A stretch of 64,000 nt of DNA from Marinomonas sp. SBI8L (GCF_001624705.1 NZ_JSEO01000002.1:248001-312000), one strand, 5' to 3'. Positions 45,221-55,335 are shown, counted from the stretch's first letter. Notes: generated by a model not told the origin, from the letters alone. Numbers and translations are program-made.

Positions 45221-46894
45221 CTAGGCAACATTTTGAGCTTTATTGGCAATTGTATATTGGTTAACAGTCGCAATTAATGCCTGCATTGATGCTGATACGA
45301 TATCTTCATCTATCGCGACACCGTTATAGCGTTTACCATTAATGTTAGTTTGAACATAAGTGATAGCTTGAGAGTCTGTGCTACCAGTTAGTGCATGCTC
45401 TTGGTATTGAACAACATCTAACTTAAGATTGAAGTGTGTACTCAATGCTTGACTGAAAGCGGATAGGGCGCCATTGCCTTGACCATGAATACTGATAATC
45501 TCTCCATCAATAGCCAAGTCTGCACGAACTGTATCTAAACCATCTTTTTGCAGTTCATACTTACCTAGTTTATAAGGTGAATTACCTGTTAAATAAGTAT
45601 CTTCAAACAATTGCTTCATGGTATCGCCATTTACAACGCCACCGTCTTGCTCAGCAAAAATTTGAACAACAGGGCTGAACTCAACCTGCAACCAACGAGG
45701 CAAGGCTAAACCATGCTCTTGTTCTAGGGTGTAAGCAACACCACCTTTACCCGATTGACTGTTTACACGAATCACTTCTTGGTATGTACGACCCAAATCT
45801 CTTGGGTCGATTGGTAGATAGGCAACATCCCAAGGCTTATCAGCTGTTTGGTTAGCCAAGCACTTATTGATAGCGTCTTGGTGTGAACCTGAGAAAGCAG
45901 TGAAAACTAATTCGCCTGCGTAAGCGTGTCTTGGGTGAACTGGTAAGTTTGTAACTGCTTTAACAACGCTTACTATACGGTCCATATCACCAAGTTGAAG
46001 TTCTGGATCAACACCTTGGCTATACATATTCATTGCCATGGTAACAACATCCATATTACCAGTACGTTCACCATTACCTAATAATGTACCTTCAATACGG
46101 TCGGCACCCGCCATCATGCCAAGCTCAGCAGCGGCAACGCCACAACCACGGTCATTATGTGTGTGCAAGCTGACATACATACAATCACGCTTCGCAACAT
46201 TACGGCAAAACCATTCGATTTGATCTGCGTAACGATTAGGCGTAGAGACTTCTACTGTAGCAGGAAGGTTAATAATGATTTTATTTTCAGGTGTTGGTTG
46301 CCAAACCTCTGTTACAGCATCAACAACTTCAACCGCATAATCCATTTCTGTACCAGTAAAGCTTTCTGGAGAGTATTGGAAAACCCATTCAGTATCTGGG
46401 TACTTCTCTGCGAACTCTTTAACACACTTGGCCCCGTTTACAGCGATGCTTTTTACGCCTTCTTTATCCATGCGGAAAACTTGTTCGCGCTGAGTTGTCG
46501 AGGTCGAATTGTAGACGTGTACAATGGCACGACGTGCACCAATCAAAGATTCATATGTACGTTCGATTAACTCTGGGCGAGCTTGAGTTAATACTTGTAA
46601 GGTTACATCAGCAGGCACCTGATCTTCTTCAATTAACCAGCGACAAAAGTCAAAATCTAATTGAGAAGCAGCAGGGAATCCAATTTCAATTTCTTTAAAA
46701 CCAACATCAACCAATAATTTAAACAGTTCTTTCTTCTGTTCTACCGTCATAGGTTCAACCAGGGCTTGGTTACCATCACGTAGATCAACACTGGTCCAAA
46801 TAGGTGCTTTAGTAATGGTTTTATCAGGCCAAGTACGATCAGGCAAACTGACTGGTGTAAACGGACGGTATTTTGTGTGGTCGAAGTTACTCAT
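45221..46894 (-). CDS. leuA: 2-isopropylmalate synthase LeuA (type 2)
   Basis: 557 residues, the length of the Pseudomonas/Corynebacterium-type enzyme. The TIM barrel starts WTSVDLRDGNQAL (metal Asp); YVSLHTHNDRGCGVAAAELG holds the HxH metal site, and GTLLGNGERTGNMD the catalytic loop. The C-terminal ~130 residues (DTVRADLAIDGEIISIHGQGNGALSAFSQAL...) are the leucine-binding regulatory domain, so feedback inhibition is expected. It condenses acetyl-CoA with 2-oxoisovalerate. It is a single gene divergent from an Lrp/AsnC regulator, which may control it. Confidence 0.94.
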   Translation of the reverse strand: MSNFDHTKYRPFTPVSLPDRTWPDKTITKAPIWTSVDLRDGNQALVEPMTVEQKKELFKLLVDVGFKEIEIGFPAASQLDFDFCRWLIEEDQVPADVTLQVLTQARPELIERTYESLIGARRAIVHVYNSTSTTQREQVFRMDKEGVKSIAVNGAKCVKEFAEKYPDTEWVFQYSPESFTGTEMDYAVEVVDAVTEVWQPTPENKIIINLPATVEVSTPNRYADQIEWFCRNVAKRDCMYVSLHTHNDRGCGVAAAELGMMAGADRIEGTLLGNGERTGNMDVVTMAMNMYSQGVDPELQLGDMDRIVSVVKAVTNLPVHPRHAYAGELVFTAFSGSHQDAINKCLANQTADKPWDVAYLPIDPRDLGRTYQEVIRVNSQSGKGGVAYTLEQEHGLALPRWLQVEFSPVVQIFAEQDGGVVNGDTMKQLFEDTYLTGNSPYKLGKYELQKDGLDTVRADLAIDGEIISIHGQGNGALSAFSQALSTHFNLKLDVVQYQEHALTGSTDSQAITYVQTNINGKRYNGVAIDEDIVSASMQALIATVNQYTIANKAQNVA

Positions 46895-47033
46895 TATTTT
46901 TCCTTTATCCCTTTAGATAGTCATTCTTGAGATGGATAATCTCTTTAAACTCATATGCTTATGTTGTGTAAGCTAGTTTAACCTTTTTTTATGGATAAAA
47001 AATTGCGTTTTTATAAAAATAATAGTTATTTTG

Positions 47034-47046
47034 GCAATATTATTGC
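47034..47046. promoter_or_regulatory. 13-base palindrome between leuA and the Lrp-like gene
   Basis: GCAATA-T-TATTGC, 40 bp before the regulator start. AT-rich surroundings fit an Lrp/AsnC operator. Confidence 0.45.
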
Positions 47047-47085
47047 GGTATATTTTTAAATGTTGAAATTTTATGGTGATAACCT

Positions 47086-47577
47086 ATGTTGGATGCAATA
47101 GATATACGAATACTTGAGGTACTTCAGCAAGATTCTAGCTTAACTAATCAGGAATTGGCCGATAAGGTAGGTTTATCGCCGTCACCTTGTTTAAGGCGGG
47201 TTAAGTCACTCGAAGAGTCTGGTATTATCACTAAATCAGTTACCTTGCTTGACCAGAGAATGCTAGGCTTAAAATTAACTGCATTTATTCAAGTGAGTAT
47301 GGATCGTCATACTCCAGATAGGTTTGAGCTATTTGAATCAAGTTTAACCTCTTACCCTGAAGTAAAATCTCTTAGTTTGGTTACAGGACATTCTGCTGAT
47401 TATTTAGTTGAAGTTGTGGTTGAAGATATGGACAAGTATCAGGAATTTCTATTGGTGAGATTACTACGTATTCCTGGTGTGACCGATGTGCATTCAAGTT
47501 TTTTGATGCAGAAGGTAATTGATAGAACAAGTTTACCATTGGAGCACTTAACGAAGACAGTCAAGGCAACTCCTTAG
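47086..47577 (+). CDS. Lrp/AsnC-family transcriptional regulator
   Basis: 163 residues. HTH: DIRILEVLQQDSSLTNQELADKVGLSPSPCLRRVKSLEESGIITK. RAM/effector domain: LGLKLTAFIQVSMDRHTP..., VTGHSADYLVEVVVEDMDKYQEFLLVRLLRIPGVTDVHSSFLMQKV. It is a typical feast/famine regulator of amino-acid metabolism, facing leuA head-to-head across 190 bp. The effector is unknown; leucine or another amino acid is likely. Confidence 0.9.
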   Translation: MLDAIDIRILEVLQQDSSLTNQELADKVGLSPSPCLRRVKSLEESGIITKSVTLLDQRMLGLKLTAFIQVSMDRHTPDRFELFESSLTSYPEVKSLSLVTGHSADYLVEVVVEDMDKYQEFLLVRLLRIPGVTDVHSSFLMQKVIDRTSLPLEHLTKTVKATP

Positions 47578-47727
47578 TCTAAGTATGATATGCGATGTTT
47601 TTATAATGAGCTAAGACCTTATAAAGCTAAGTAAAATGAAATTACGACTTTAAAAACTAAAAATGAACCCCATTATGCCTTCATTAGATTAATTGCATGT
47701 CATGGCAATCAAGGTAGAGATGAATAT

Positions 47728-48342
47728 ATGAGTGAGTTGAAAGAAAGACGTCGAGTCGTCATTCCGGTCCGTGCAGGTGATGTTATGGCCGAGTTTATTT
47801 CCTTTTCTGGTGATGAGACAGGTAAAGAACATATTGCTATTCATTTTGATGGCAAAGAAAAAAACAACGAAACACCCTTAGTAAGAATCCATTCGGAATG
47901 CTTAACGGGTGATGTGTTTGGTTCAGGTCGTTGTGATTGCGGCGAACAGTTAGATGAAGCGATAGATAAGATTGACCTTGAAGCTGGCTATATTCTTTAT
48001 TTACGTCAAGAGGGCCGTGGGATTGGCTTGTATGCAAAACTTGATGCTTATGACCTGCAAGATCAGGGCTATGATACTTACCAAGCTAATGAAATGCTGC
48101 ATTTACCTCAGGATGACAGGGATTTTGCGATTGCAGCAAAAATGCTTAAAGCTGTTGGTGTTACTAAGATTCGTCTTTTAACCAATAATCCTGATAAAGC
48201 AAAGCAAATGGCTGAGAATGGTATTGATGTCGTTGAGATTTTACCAACAGGTGTTCATGTAAACGATCATAACCGTCAGTATCTTGAGACTAAAGCACAG
48301 AAAATGAATCACACATTAGATTCAGAAAAGCTAAAGAAATAA
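47728..48342 (+). CDS. ribA: GTP cyclohydrolase II RibA
   Basis: 204 residues, stand-alone enzyme. The zinc ligands are Cys58, Cys69 and Cys71 in [17 protein letters not shown], and [31 protein letters not shown] is the GTP-binding/catalytic segment (catalytic Tyr region). It opens GTP to start riboflavin synthesis. No FMN riboswitch fold is apparent in the 150 bp upstream. Confidence 0.93.
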   Translation: MSELKERRRVVIPVRAGDVMAEFISFSGDETGKEHIAIHFDGKEKNNETPLVRIHSECLTGDVFGSGRCDCGEQLDEAIDKIDLEAGYILYLRQEGRGIGLYAKLDAYDLQDQGYDTYQANEMLHLPQDDRDFAIAAKMLKAVGVTKIRLLTNNPDKAKQMAENGIDVVEILPTGVHVNDHNRQYLETKAQKMNHTLDSEKLKK

Positions 48343-48380
48343 GACTTTGCTTTTTAATTAGGTTAAAAGTAAGCAAGTTT

Positions 48381-48415
48381 AAAAAAGGCACTCAAATATT
48401 TTGAGTGCCTTTTTT
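48381..48415. terminator. Bidirectional terminator between ribA and the solute-binding gene
   Basis: Stem GGCACTCAA (48387-48395) with TTGAGTGCC (48401-48409), A6 before and T6 after. Confidence 0.93.
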
Positions 48416-48443
48416 AGTCATCTCGACCTGAAAAAAACAAGCA

Positions 48444-49259
48444 TTAATTGGCTCTTGCAAGATTACGACACTGCTCTTGGTTCCATTTCTCTATAACGTC
48501 ATTTTGATGTGTTTCATACCAATTCGATTGACTGATTTTAAGCATTTCATGACGAGTTGAATTGATGACTTTTTTATCAGTATTATGGCTAAACGCCGCC
48601 CACAAAGGGTTAGCAAACTCATTAATCGTAAAGTTATACTTTAACCTTTCACTCGGGTAGCCACTTCGACATAAGGTGCCTTTAGCCAAAAACTCTGTTA
48701 ACGGCAAGAAATCGATACGACCAGCGAATAACATTTTTATTGCAATTAAATAGTGTGTAACAGGGTAAAGCTGCTCATCTAGCATGGCTAAATCCGTTGA
48801 AACATAGTTTTGAAGCTGACTACCGGATTGTATGGCAAGTATTCGGTGAGAGTGGACTAGTTCTTGCCAGTTATTAAAGGGCGTTTCTGATTGGTTTTTG
48901 CCTGTTTTTTCTAATGAAAAGATCGCTTGGCGATAAGGTGAAACTTCAGCCATCCAGATAAATTTGTTTTCTCGCTGTGGGGTTCTCGATAGAGAGAAAA
49001 AGAGGGTGTTTTTATCATTCGAGGCTATTTGAATTGCTCGGCGCCATGGGAAAAACTCAATATTACCTAATTCAATATTATGCTTTTTAAGTAAAATTGG
49101 CCTGAGTTTATCTAAAAGGTCTACAACATAGCCTTTTGGGTTGTTATTGCCGTATTGAAGAGGGGCAAACTCTGAAGTGACTAATCGTACTTTTGTCGTT
49201 TCTGCGCTAGCTGTAACGGAAAAACATAATGCTAAACAAATTATTAAGTAACGAATCAT
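48444..49259 (-). CDS. Periplasmic substrate-binding protein, family 3-like (PBPb)
   Basis: 271 residues. Signal peptide MIRYLIICLALCFSVTASAE. The mature part follows the SBP_bac_3 layout: VRLVTSEFAPLQYGNNNPKGYVVDLLDKL, IEFFPWRRAIQIASNDKNTLFFSLSRTPQRE, and a lobe-2 return. No ABC permease genes are nearby. It is probably an orphan sensor-type binding protein, as is common in marine gammaproteobacteria; the ligand is unknown. Confidence 0.75.
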   Translation of the reverse strand: MIRYLIICLALCFSVTASAETTKVRLVTSEFAPLQYGNNNPKGYVVDLLDKLRPILLKKHNIELGNIEFFPWRRAIQIASNDKNTLFFSLSRTPQRENKFIWMAEVSPYRQAIFSLEKTGKNQSETPFNNWQELVHSHRILAIQSGSQLQNYVSTDLAMLDEQLYPVTHYLIAIKMLFAGRIDFLPLTEFLAKGTLCRSGYPSERLKYNFTINEFANPLWAAFSHNTDKKVINSTRHEMLKISQSNWYETHQNDVIEKWNQEQCRNLARAN

Positions 49260-49320
49260 AGCGATAGAATTAGCTTAAAGTGAGAGTGAAATATCACCCT
49301 CACTTATAATTGGTTTATGA

Positions 49321-50622
49321 CTAATCTTTCAGTGCTTTCTTCATTTTTTGAAGATTAATTTTGCGCTGAATTTTACGTTGTTTTTTCTCTTCAGCTGTTG
49401 CTGCCGCTTTAATTGCTTTTTTATCAAGTTTCGGCGCTTTTTTCTTTTTGCTTTTTGCAGCAGGAGAACGAACTTTTGTTTTGGCTTCTAAGCCTTCAAT
49501 GCGACCAAACTTGATAGACGATTGCATGTATCGTTGGATCTTCTCCATCATAGCGAGATCCGTACTATCCACTAAAGATACACAAGTGCCAGGGTTTCCA
49601 TCACGAGATGCACGACCTGCTCTGTGTACATATGAGTCTGACTTTTGCGGTAAGCGCAGGTTAATGACAGTATTTATCTCAGGTAAATCTATACCTCGCG
49701 CTGCGACATCCGTTGCAACCAAAACCTGAAGGCGTCCTTTCTGCATTTGTTTCATATGCTCACTTCGATCGCCTTGCTTCATTTCACCATGTAATCCACT
49801 ACACATAATGTGAAGGGCTCTGATTTTATTAACCCATACGTCAACGTGGTCTCTATTTGAAACAAAGAGTAATGCTTGCTGAACACCTTCCTGCTTAAGA
49901 AGATGTTTTACTATGGCTTCTTTATGAGCATCATCATCAACACGGTAAGCAACTTGCTTGATTTGAGAAGGAACTGTACGTGTTGAGTCATTAATTTGCA
50001 GCGTTTCTGGCTCTTGTTGAAAAATCTTATCAGCAAGCTGACCCAGTTTATCGCCATCCAAAGTCGCTGATAACATTGCTGTCTGACGGTTTTTTGGCAA
50101 TTCTTTAACTAATGCCGTAATAGTGTTAGCAAAGCCCATATCAAGCATACGGTCAGCTTCATCAATGACAAAGTAGCTAACATCACTTAAATCAAGCCAT
50201 TGTTTGTCATCTAATTCTTTTAATCGACCCGGTGTTGCCACAAGAATGTCGCAGTCTTCACTCAGTTGTTGCTGCTGCATGCCGTAAGGTGTGGCGCCAA
50301 CGATAAGTTGAGGCTGAATACGAGTATGGATTAATAGCTCACGTACCAAATTAAAAATTTGACGAGCTAGTTCACGACTTGGTGCAAGAATAAGTACCTT
50401 AGGTGCATTAGTTGAAGCCTCATCACGATCCAGAATATGCTGTACTGCTGGTGCACAAAAAGACAGGGTTTTACCTGTACCTGTAGGTGCACTCGCCAAT
50501 AAATCTTCTCCATCCATTAACACAGGAATTGCTTGGTTTTGAATTTCTGTCGGTTCTTTAAAGCCAAGTTGAATGATGGCTTGTTCGATGGTTGGGTCTA
50601 ATTCTAATTCTGAAAAGGACAT
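49321..50622 (-). CDS. DEAD-box ATP-dependent RNA helicase (SrmB-like)
   Basis: 433 residues. Q motif (EPTEIQNQAIP), Walker A ASAPTGTGKT, PSRELARQ, TPGRLKEL, DEAD in YFVIDEADRML, SAT in AMLSATL, then VATDVAARGIDLPEINTVINLRLP and HRAGRASRDGNPG. The C-terminal ~65 residues are a basic Lys/Ala/Gln tail (KSKKKKAPKLDKKA). It most resembles SrmB, which helps large-subunit ribosome assembly, but assignment within the family is tentative. It is divergent from the DUF1415 gene. Confidence 0.88.
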   Translation of the reverse strand: MSFSELELDPTIEQAIIQLGFKEPTEIQNQAIPVLMDGEDLLASAPTGTGKTLSFCAPAVQHILDRDEASTNAPKVLILAPSRELARQIFNLVRELLIHTRIQPQLIVGATPYGMQQQQLSEDCDILVATPGRLKELDDKQWLDLSDVSYFVIDEADRMLDMGFANTITALVKELPKNRQTAMLSATLDGDKLGQLADKIFQQEPETLQINDSTRTVPSQIKQVAYRVDDDAHKEAIVKHLLKQEGVQQALLFVSNRDHVDVWVNKIRALHIMCSGLHGEMKQGDRSEHMKQMQKGRLQVLVATDVAARGIDLPEINTVINLRLPQKSDSYVHRAGRASRDGNPGTCVSLVDSTDLAMMEKIQRYMQSSIKFGRIEGLEAKTKVRSPAAKSKKKKAPKLDKKAIKAAATAEEKKQRKIQRKINLQKMKKALKD

Positions 50623-50822
50623 TAACGGTCTCTATAATGGTTTGATCTGACTAAATAAGGTTGCGGATAATACCCTTTTTTTTGGGCTAAATCAGCATAT
50701 CTAATGTAAATGAGGCTGGAGAGTTTACTATTCTATTAAAACCTTACAATTGTTTGAAAGATTATTAGACCCACGTAGGGCAAATCCACTAAAATGCCCA
50801 CATAAATTTTAGAGGTAATTAA

Positions 50823-51386
50823 ATGCAAAACTCAGATGAGTTGGTTAGCAAGCAAACATTAAAATGGGTGACGTCTTTTATCGTTGATCTTAATGTTTGT
50901 CCTTTTGCTAAACGTGAGGTAGAGCGTGACTCTATTCGTCTATCAGTTGTTCGATCAAAAAAGACAGCCTTTGCTCTTGAAGAGTTGATGGCAGAAATTG
51001 CATGGTTAGATGAGAACACAGAAACAGAAACTAGTTTAGTTGTGTTCCCAACTTTATTTAGTGATTTTGAAAGCTATTTAGACTTTGTCGCTATGACAGA
51101 AGATATTATGTTTGAACAAGGCTACGAAGGTACTTATCAAGTAGCTACTTTCCATCCGGATTACTGTTTTGATGGTGTTGAGCAGGATGATGTCTCAAAT
51201 TATACCAATCGCTCGCCTTACCCAATGATTCATTTGCTTCGAGAAGCGAGTGTTGAAAAAGCCATAGAATTTTATGGTGATACAACAGGTATTCCAGATG
51301 ACAATATTGCCTTAATGGAGGAGATGGGTCTTGAGAAAGTAGAAACCATCTTACAATCTTGTCTAAAGCCTGAAAGCGCAGAATAA
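50823..51386 (+). CDS. DUF1415 family protein
   Basis: 187 residues: WVTSFIVDLNVCPFAKREVERDSIRLSV is the family opening (CPFAK), then TSLVVFPTLFSDFESYLDFVAMTEDI, QVATFHPDYCFDGV and SPYPMIHLLREASVEKAI. The function is not known. Conserved Cys, His and Asp might bind a metal. An S1-domain protein gene follows 64 bp later on the same strand; a weak operon is possible. Confidence 0.85.
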   Translation: MQNSDELVSKQTLKWVTSFIVDLNVCPFAKREVERDSIRLSVVRSKKTAFALEELMAEIAWLDENTETETSLVVFPTLFSDFESYLDFVAMTEDIMFEQGYEGTYQVATFHPDYCFDGVEQDDVSNYTNRSPYPMIHLLREASVEKAIEFYGDTTGIPDDNIALMEEMGLEKVETILQSCLKPESAE

Positions 51387-51450
51387 ACGAACATTTGATT
51401 GCTAATTAGTAATCAAAATAGATTTAAATTTTAAAAATGCCGGAGAATTC

Positions 51451-52284
51451 ATGGCTGCAACTATTGGTCGTCAACAAACATTGACCGTAATAAGAGAAAA
51501 AGATTTTGGTGTGTATCTAGATGCGCACCAGTTTGGCGATGTGTTATTGCCAAAAAGGTATGTGCCACAAGGAACAAAAGTCGGTGATGATTTAGAGGTT
51601 TTTATATACCTAGATTCAGAAGATGAGTTAATCGCAACGACGCTTGAACCTAAAGCACAGGTAGGTGAGTTTGCCGCATTAACCTGTGTTGCAAATAACC
51701 GTGTTGGTGCATTTTTTGATTGGGGTTTACCTAAAGATTTGTTGGTGCCATTTAGCCAGCAAAAAAATACAATCGAAGAGGGTGAGACCCACTTAATGTT
51801 TGTTTATCTTGATCAGAATACAAACCGTTTAGTAGGTACAACTCGTGTTGACGCACTGTTAAACAGAGAGGAACCACCTTATAGAGCAGGCGATAAGGTT
51901 CAAGCCATTATCGGTGATAAAACAAATATAGGTTTTAAGTGTGTCATCGATAATCGTTTTTGGGGTGTTTTGTTCTTTGAAGATGCGTTTCGTCAGTTAC
52001 GCAAAGGCGAGAAAGTTACAGCGTTCATTAAGCGTGTTCGTGATGATGGTAAAATTGATATCAGTCTACAAGAAGTTGGTTATAAGAAGGTAACTGGTAT
52101 TCTTGGTGATATTTTGCAATATCTTGATGATCATAATGGTGAAATGCCAATTACGGATAAAAGTAGCCCAGAAGCAATTTACGCCGTATTTAAAGTAAGT
52201 AAGGCGACTTTTAAAAAGGCCTTAGGAGCACTTTATAAAGATAAGAAAATATTACTGACTAAAGAAAAAGTAACTAAACTCTAG
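51451..52284 (+). CDS. S1-domain RNA-binding protein (CvfB/YitL family)
   Basis: 277 residues: three S1-like beta-barrels (residues ~5-65, ~70-135, ~145-215), then a winged-helix tail (ILQYLDDHNGEMPITDKSSPEAIYAVFKVSKATFKKALGALYKDKKILLTKEKVTKL). The architecture is that of Staphylococcus CvfB and B. subtilis YitL; it probably binds RNA or regulates translation. A strong terminator follows. Confidence 0.88.
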   Translation: MAATIGRQQTLTVIREKDFGVYLDAHQFGDVLLPKRYVPQGTKVGDDLEVFIYLDSEDELIATTLEPKAQVGEFAALTCVANNRVGAFFDWGLPKDLLVPFSQQKNTIEEGETHLMFVYLDQNTNRLVGTTRVDALLNREEPPYRAGDKVQAIIGDKTNIGFKCVIDNRFWGVLFFEDAFRQLRKGEKVTAFIKRVRDDGKIDISLQEVGYKKVTGILGDILQYLDDHNGEMPITDKSSPEAIYAVFKVSKATFKKALGALYKDKKILLTKEKVTKL

Positions 52285-52300
52285 TGCTTTTGTGTTAATA

Positions 52301-52333
52301 AAAAAGGCTATGTTCATATGACATAGCCTTTTT
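52301..52333. terminator. Bidirectional terminator between cvfB-like and chemoreceptor genes
   Basis: AAAAAGGCTATGT (52301-52313), loop TCATATG, ACATAGCCTTTTT (52321-52333). Confidence 0.93.
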
Positions 52334-52346
52334 AGTTTCTGGGCTA

Positions 52347-53588
52347 TTAGCTGCTGTGATTGTACTCATCTAATGCCACTTCTAAATGGCTTGCTGTATC
52401 AACTAAAACAACCTTGGAGTTAATAATCTCATTCATATTTTGTAGACAAGATTCAGATCTCTCTTGAATTTGCTTAACATCATGGTACATCTTATCAGAC
52501 GCTTCCCTTTGCGCTGTTGCTGAACGGGCACTTTCACTATTTAAATCCGCTAATGTTTTAATAAGCTCTGTCATTTGAGTCAGTTTGCTCTTAGAACCGT
52601 TTACATTGTCTGAAATATGTTGAACTTCTCTAGCACCACTTTCTACTTTTTGAACAAGCTCTTCAGAGGTTTTTTCTAGGTTTTCAATCATGCTTTGAAT
52701 TTCAATTGTCGCTTCTTGAGTTCTCACAGACAAACCACGTACCTCATCAGCAACGACTGCAAAGCCACGACCTGCCTCGCCAGCACGTGCAGCTTCTATT
52801 GCTGCATTCAGCGCTAATAAGTTAGTTTGTTCGGATATACCATTAATGACATCAAGAACAGATTTAACCTCATGGGAGGTGTTTCTCAGCTCTGTACTGG
52901 CTTTTGAGGAGCTTTGCATTTCAGTACTAAGTTGCACCATTAATTTGATAAGCTCCTCTGATTGAGTATTCACTTCCTGCATATTGCCGTGTAAGTTTTG
53001 TGCAACCTCATCTGCCTGTTCAGAATATTGAGCGGAATCATTAGCTGTTTGAGTCGACTGTAAAACAGCATCGGAGCAGCGCACCAACTCTTCATGTTGG
53101 CCTGACAGGTGAGTTTGAGATGAGTTAGAAAGCCTATCTATTTCTTTTGTTTGGTTAGCGACTTGTTTTGAAGCAATCGAAACCGATTCTATTAATTTCA
53201 CGAGTTTATTGATTGTACTATCAACGGCACAACCAATAAGGCCAAATGCATCACTTCCAGAAAACCCGATTCTTTGATTCAGATCTCCGGCTTCAATTTG
53301 CTGCATTACGCGAATAATATGTTTCAATAAAGGCATGATGTTTTGAGCAATGGATATTGCCAACAAAAAGATAAATACAATTGCTACAGTGCTGAGTACG
53401 GCAAGGCTTGATGATGACATAGCATTGTGTGCTATTTGATTTTCTTTTAGTAATGCTTCTAATTGGTAGTGTTGGTAAAGCTGGAAGAGTGTTAGTAACA
53501 ATGCACAGATGGAAGGTAAAATGAACTTAGTTTCTAAACTAATATTCATTAAAATGCGGTCACGCCACCCAATTTTTACGTCAGCCAT
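52347..53588 (-). CDS. Methyl-accepting chemotaxis protein without periplasmic sensor domain
   Basis: 413 residues. Two TM helices close together ([17 protein letters not shown] and [21 protein letters not shown]) with only ~20 residues between them, then HAMP ([29 protein letters not shown]) and a signalling domain with tip [42 protein letters not shown]. It lacks a ligand domain, so it may sense membrane state, energy or another partner protein. Confidence 0.9.
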   Translation of the reverse strand: MADVKIGWRDRILMNISLETKFILPSICALLLTLFQLYQHYQLEALLKENQIAHNAMSSSSLAVLSTVAIVFIFLLAISIAQNIMPLLKHIIRVMQQIEAGDLNQRIGFSGSDAFGLIGCAVDSTINKLVKLIESVSIASKQVANQTKEIDRLSNSSQTHLSGQHEELVRCSDAVLQSTQTANDSAQYSEQADEVAQNLHGNMQEVNTQSEELIKLMVQLSTEMQSSSKASTELRNTSHEVKSVLDVINGISEQTNLLALNAAIEAARAGEAGRGFAVVADEVRGLSVRTQEATIEIQSMIENLEKTSEELVQKVESGAREVQHISDNVNGSKSKLTQMTELIKTLADLNSESARSATAQREASDKMYHDVKQIQERSESCLQNMNEIINSKVVLVDTASHLEVALDEYNHSS

Positions 53589-53818
53589 AAATCTATTTCA
53601 ACCTATTTTTAAATATTCTTATCGGTAGTAAATCTGAGTCGTCTTGTTACAGGTCCGTACTCAGATTTACTAACTCTAAATAGACCTATGTTTTTTATCA
53701 ATTAATAAAGGCGAATATACGGTAAAGAAATTTCATTATGTGAAAGTTGAAATATATTGCTCGCATTCTGAACTGAATTGGTGTTATCCACTTGATAAGT
53801 ATATGTTTGTTTTTGTTG

Positions 53819-54748
53819 CTAAAAGGAGATTAAGCCAGATAGATCACTAAGCTTTTTGGTGTGATCCAGCTTTTTCTTGATGCATTCAAGTAAAAACGAC
53901 TGAATTGGTAGCCGTAATTCAGTTTTATCGACCTCAGCAATTAGAAATCCGCAAATATAGTCAATCTCAGTTTCGCGTTGAGAAGAAAAGTCTTGCAGCA
54001 TGGATGAACGGTTCTGAGCCGTTTTTTCAACAACTTGATCAATCAGATTAGCTAAGTCTGATTGCACAAAACCCTTAGCAACTAAAAAGTGGCATACCTC
54101 ATCACGGCAAGCTAGATAGAAGTGGGAATACTGAGCATTCAAAAGTTGACCATTTTTAATATCGAAAAATGCAGTTAATGGATTAATAACTGCATTCACT
54201 GCAAGCTTTGAATAAAGCTTCTTAACTATATCGCCTGTATAAAAGCGAGAAAATGGCTGTGGTGGCCGTTTTGAGTGATCTAAAGCACCAATATAAATGT
54301 CACCTTCACCTGTTCTTTTAATTTTATTAGGTGCAAGCTTAAGCGCGCCTTCACTTGTCGTTGCAATAAAGAGTGTTTGTGTGGGCTTAAGTATCTCTGC
54401 GAGTTGGTGTTGAGAGCCCATGCCGTTACATAGTGTGATAAGTTGGGCGTCAGGGCTAATCTTCGCCATGTTTTCTTTATAGGCATTAATTAGGTCGAAA
54501 GATTTGGTGCAAAACAATATACGATTGAACGTCTGCGCAGTGTTGCCATTATTCAACCATGAATTACTTAACTCCTTAAGCGGGTAGCTTTTTGCACCTA
54601 GATTATTCTCAAGGATTAATGTTTCAAGCTTTTGTACGCTTCTATGCAATAAGGTAACGCTAATTTTAAGGTCAGCAAGCTTGCTATACCAGAGTAACCC
54701 AATGGCACCAGCACCTATGATCAACCAATTTTCGTTGTTGCCTTTCAA
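53819..54748 (-). CDS. panE: 2-dehydropantoate 2-reductase-family protein (PanE/KPR)
   Basis: 309 residues. Rossmann loop WLIIGAGAIGLLWYSKL; RILFCTKSFDLINA and ITLCNGMGSQHQL follow; KLYSKLAVNAVINPLTAFFDIKNGQLL carries the catalytic Lys and Asn-Pro-Leu-Thr-Ala block. It reduces 2-dehydropantoate to pantoate with NADPH for coenzyme A. It lies head-to-head with yajQ across a 91-bp region carrying a direct repeat. Relatives with altered substrates exist, so the symbol is probable, not certain. Confidence 0.85.
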   Translation of the reverse strand: MKGNNENWLIIGAGAIGLLWYSKLADLKISVTLLHRSVQKLETLILENNLGAKSYPLKELSNSWLNNGNTAQTFNRILFCTKSFDLINAYKENMAKISPDAQLITLCNGMGSQHQLAEILKPTQTLFIATTSEGALKLAPNKIKRTGEGDIYIGALDHSKRPPQPFSRFYTGDIVKKLYSKLAVNAVINPLTAFFDIKNGQLLNAQYSHFYLACRDEVCHFLVAKGFVQSDLANLIDQVVEKTAQNRSSMLQDFSSQRETEIDYICGFLIAEVDKTELRLPIQSFLLECIKKKLDHTKKLSDLSGLISF

Positions 54749-54775
54749 AGTTAATAATCCTGTTTAAATCACTGT

Positions 54776-54821
54776 AATTAATAAGATTTACTGTTATTAT
54801 CGCCGCAATTAATAAGATTTA
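54776..54821. repeat. 15-bp direct repeat between panE and yajQ
   Basis: AATTAATAAGATTTA occurs at 54776-54790 and 54807-54821, 31 bp apart (three helical turns). A TATTAT -10-like sequence lies between. It could be a twin activator/repressor site or a local duplication. Confidence 0.6.
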
Positions 54822-54839
54822 AAATGACAGGAGTGAAAA

Positions 54840-55322
54840 ATGCCTTCTTTTGATGTGGTGAATGAACTGGATTGGCACGAAGTGTCAAATGCTGTAGATC
54901 AAGCTAATCGTGAGCTTGGAACCCGTTATGACTTTAAAGGTGTAGAAGCTAAGTTTGTTGTCAAAGACAAATCAATTGTAATGGAAGCGCAATTTGAACC
55001 GCAGCTTCAACAAATGTTTGAAATGCTTTTTCAAAAAATGGTAAAGCGTGGCATTGACCTTAAAAGCCTTGAAAGAGGTGATGCTACCCTTGGTAATATG
55101 CGTGTTAGCCAACCAATTACGGTTAAAGAAGGCATCGAAGCCCCTGCTGCCAAGAAAATGGTTAAGATGATTAAAGACGCCAAACTGAAAGTGCAGGCTC
55201 AAATTCAAGGTGAGCAGCTTCGTGTTACAGGTAAGAAGCGTGATGACTTGCAGCAAGTTATGGCGTTATTGAAAGGTGCAGAATTAGATGTACCTGTTCA
55301 ATTCACAAACTTTAGAGACTAA
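54840..55322 (+). CDS. yajQ: YajQ-family nucleotide-binding protein
   Basis: 160 residues: MPSFDVVNELDWHEVSNAVDQANRELGTRYDFKGVEAKF, RGIDLKSLERGDATLGNMRVSQPITVKEGI, KVQAQIQGEQLRVTGKKRDDLQQVMALL. This is the standard two-ferredoxin-fold YajQ. Relatives bind c-di-GMP (Xanthomonas, Pseudomonas). SD AGGAG lies 6 bases before the ATG. A terminator follows. Confidence 0.93.
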   Translation: MPSFDVVNELDWHEVSNAVDQANRELGTRYDFKGVEAKFVVKDKSIVMEAQFEPQLQQMFEMLFQKMVKRGIDLKSLERGDATLGNMRVSQPITVKEGIEAPAAKKMVKMIKDAKLKVQAQIQGEQLRVTGKKRDDLQQVMALLKGAELDVPVQFTNFRD

Positions 55323-55335
55323 GTTATTGTGATTT

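Noticed and set aside
46157-46570. 137-residue ORF opposite leuA
   Set aside because: Lies wholly inside the well-conserved leuA catalytic region on the other strand, and its Cys/Phe-rich composition is an antisense artefact.
46895-47085. Leucine leader-peptide attenuator for leuA
   Set aside because: No short ORF with consecutive Leu codons and no terminator/antiterminator pair are seen in the 190-bp region.
47578-47727. FMN riboswitch before ribA
   Set aside because: Only 150 bp are available and I see none of the conserved FMN-element stems or the purine-rich core.
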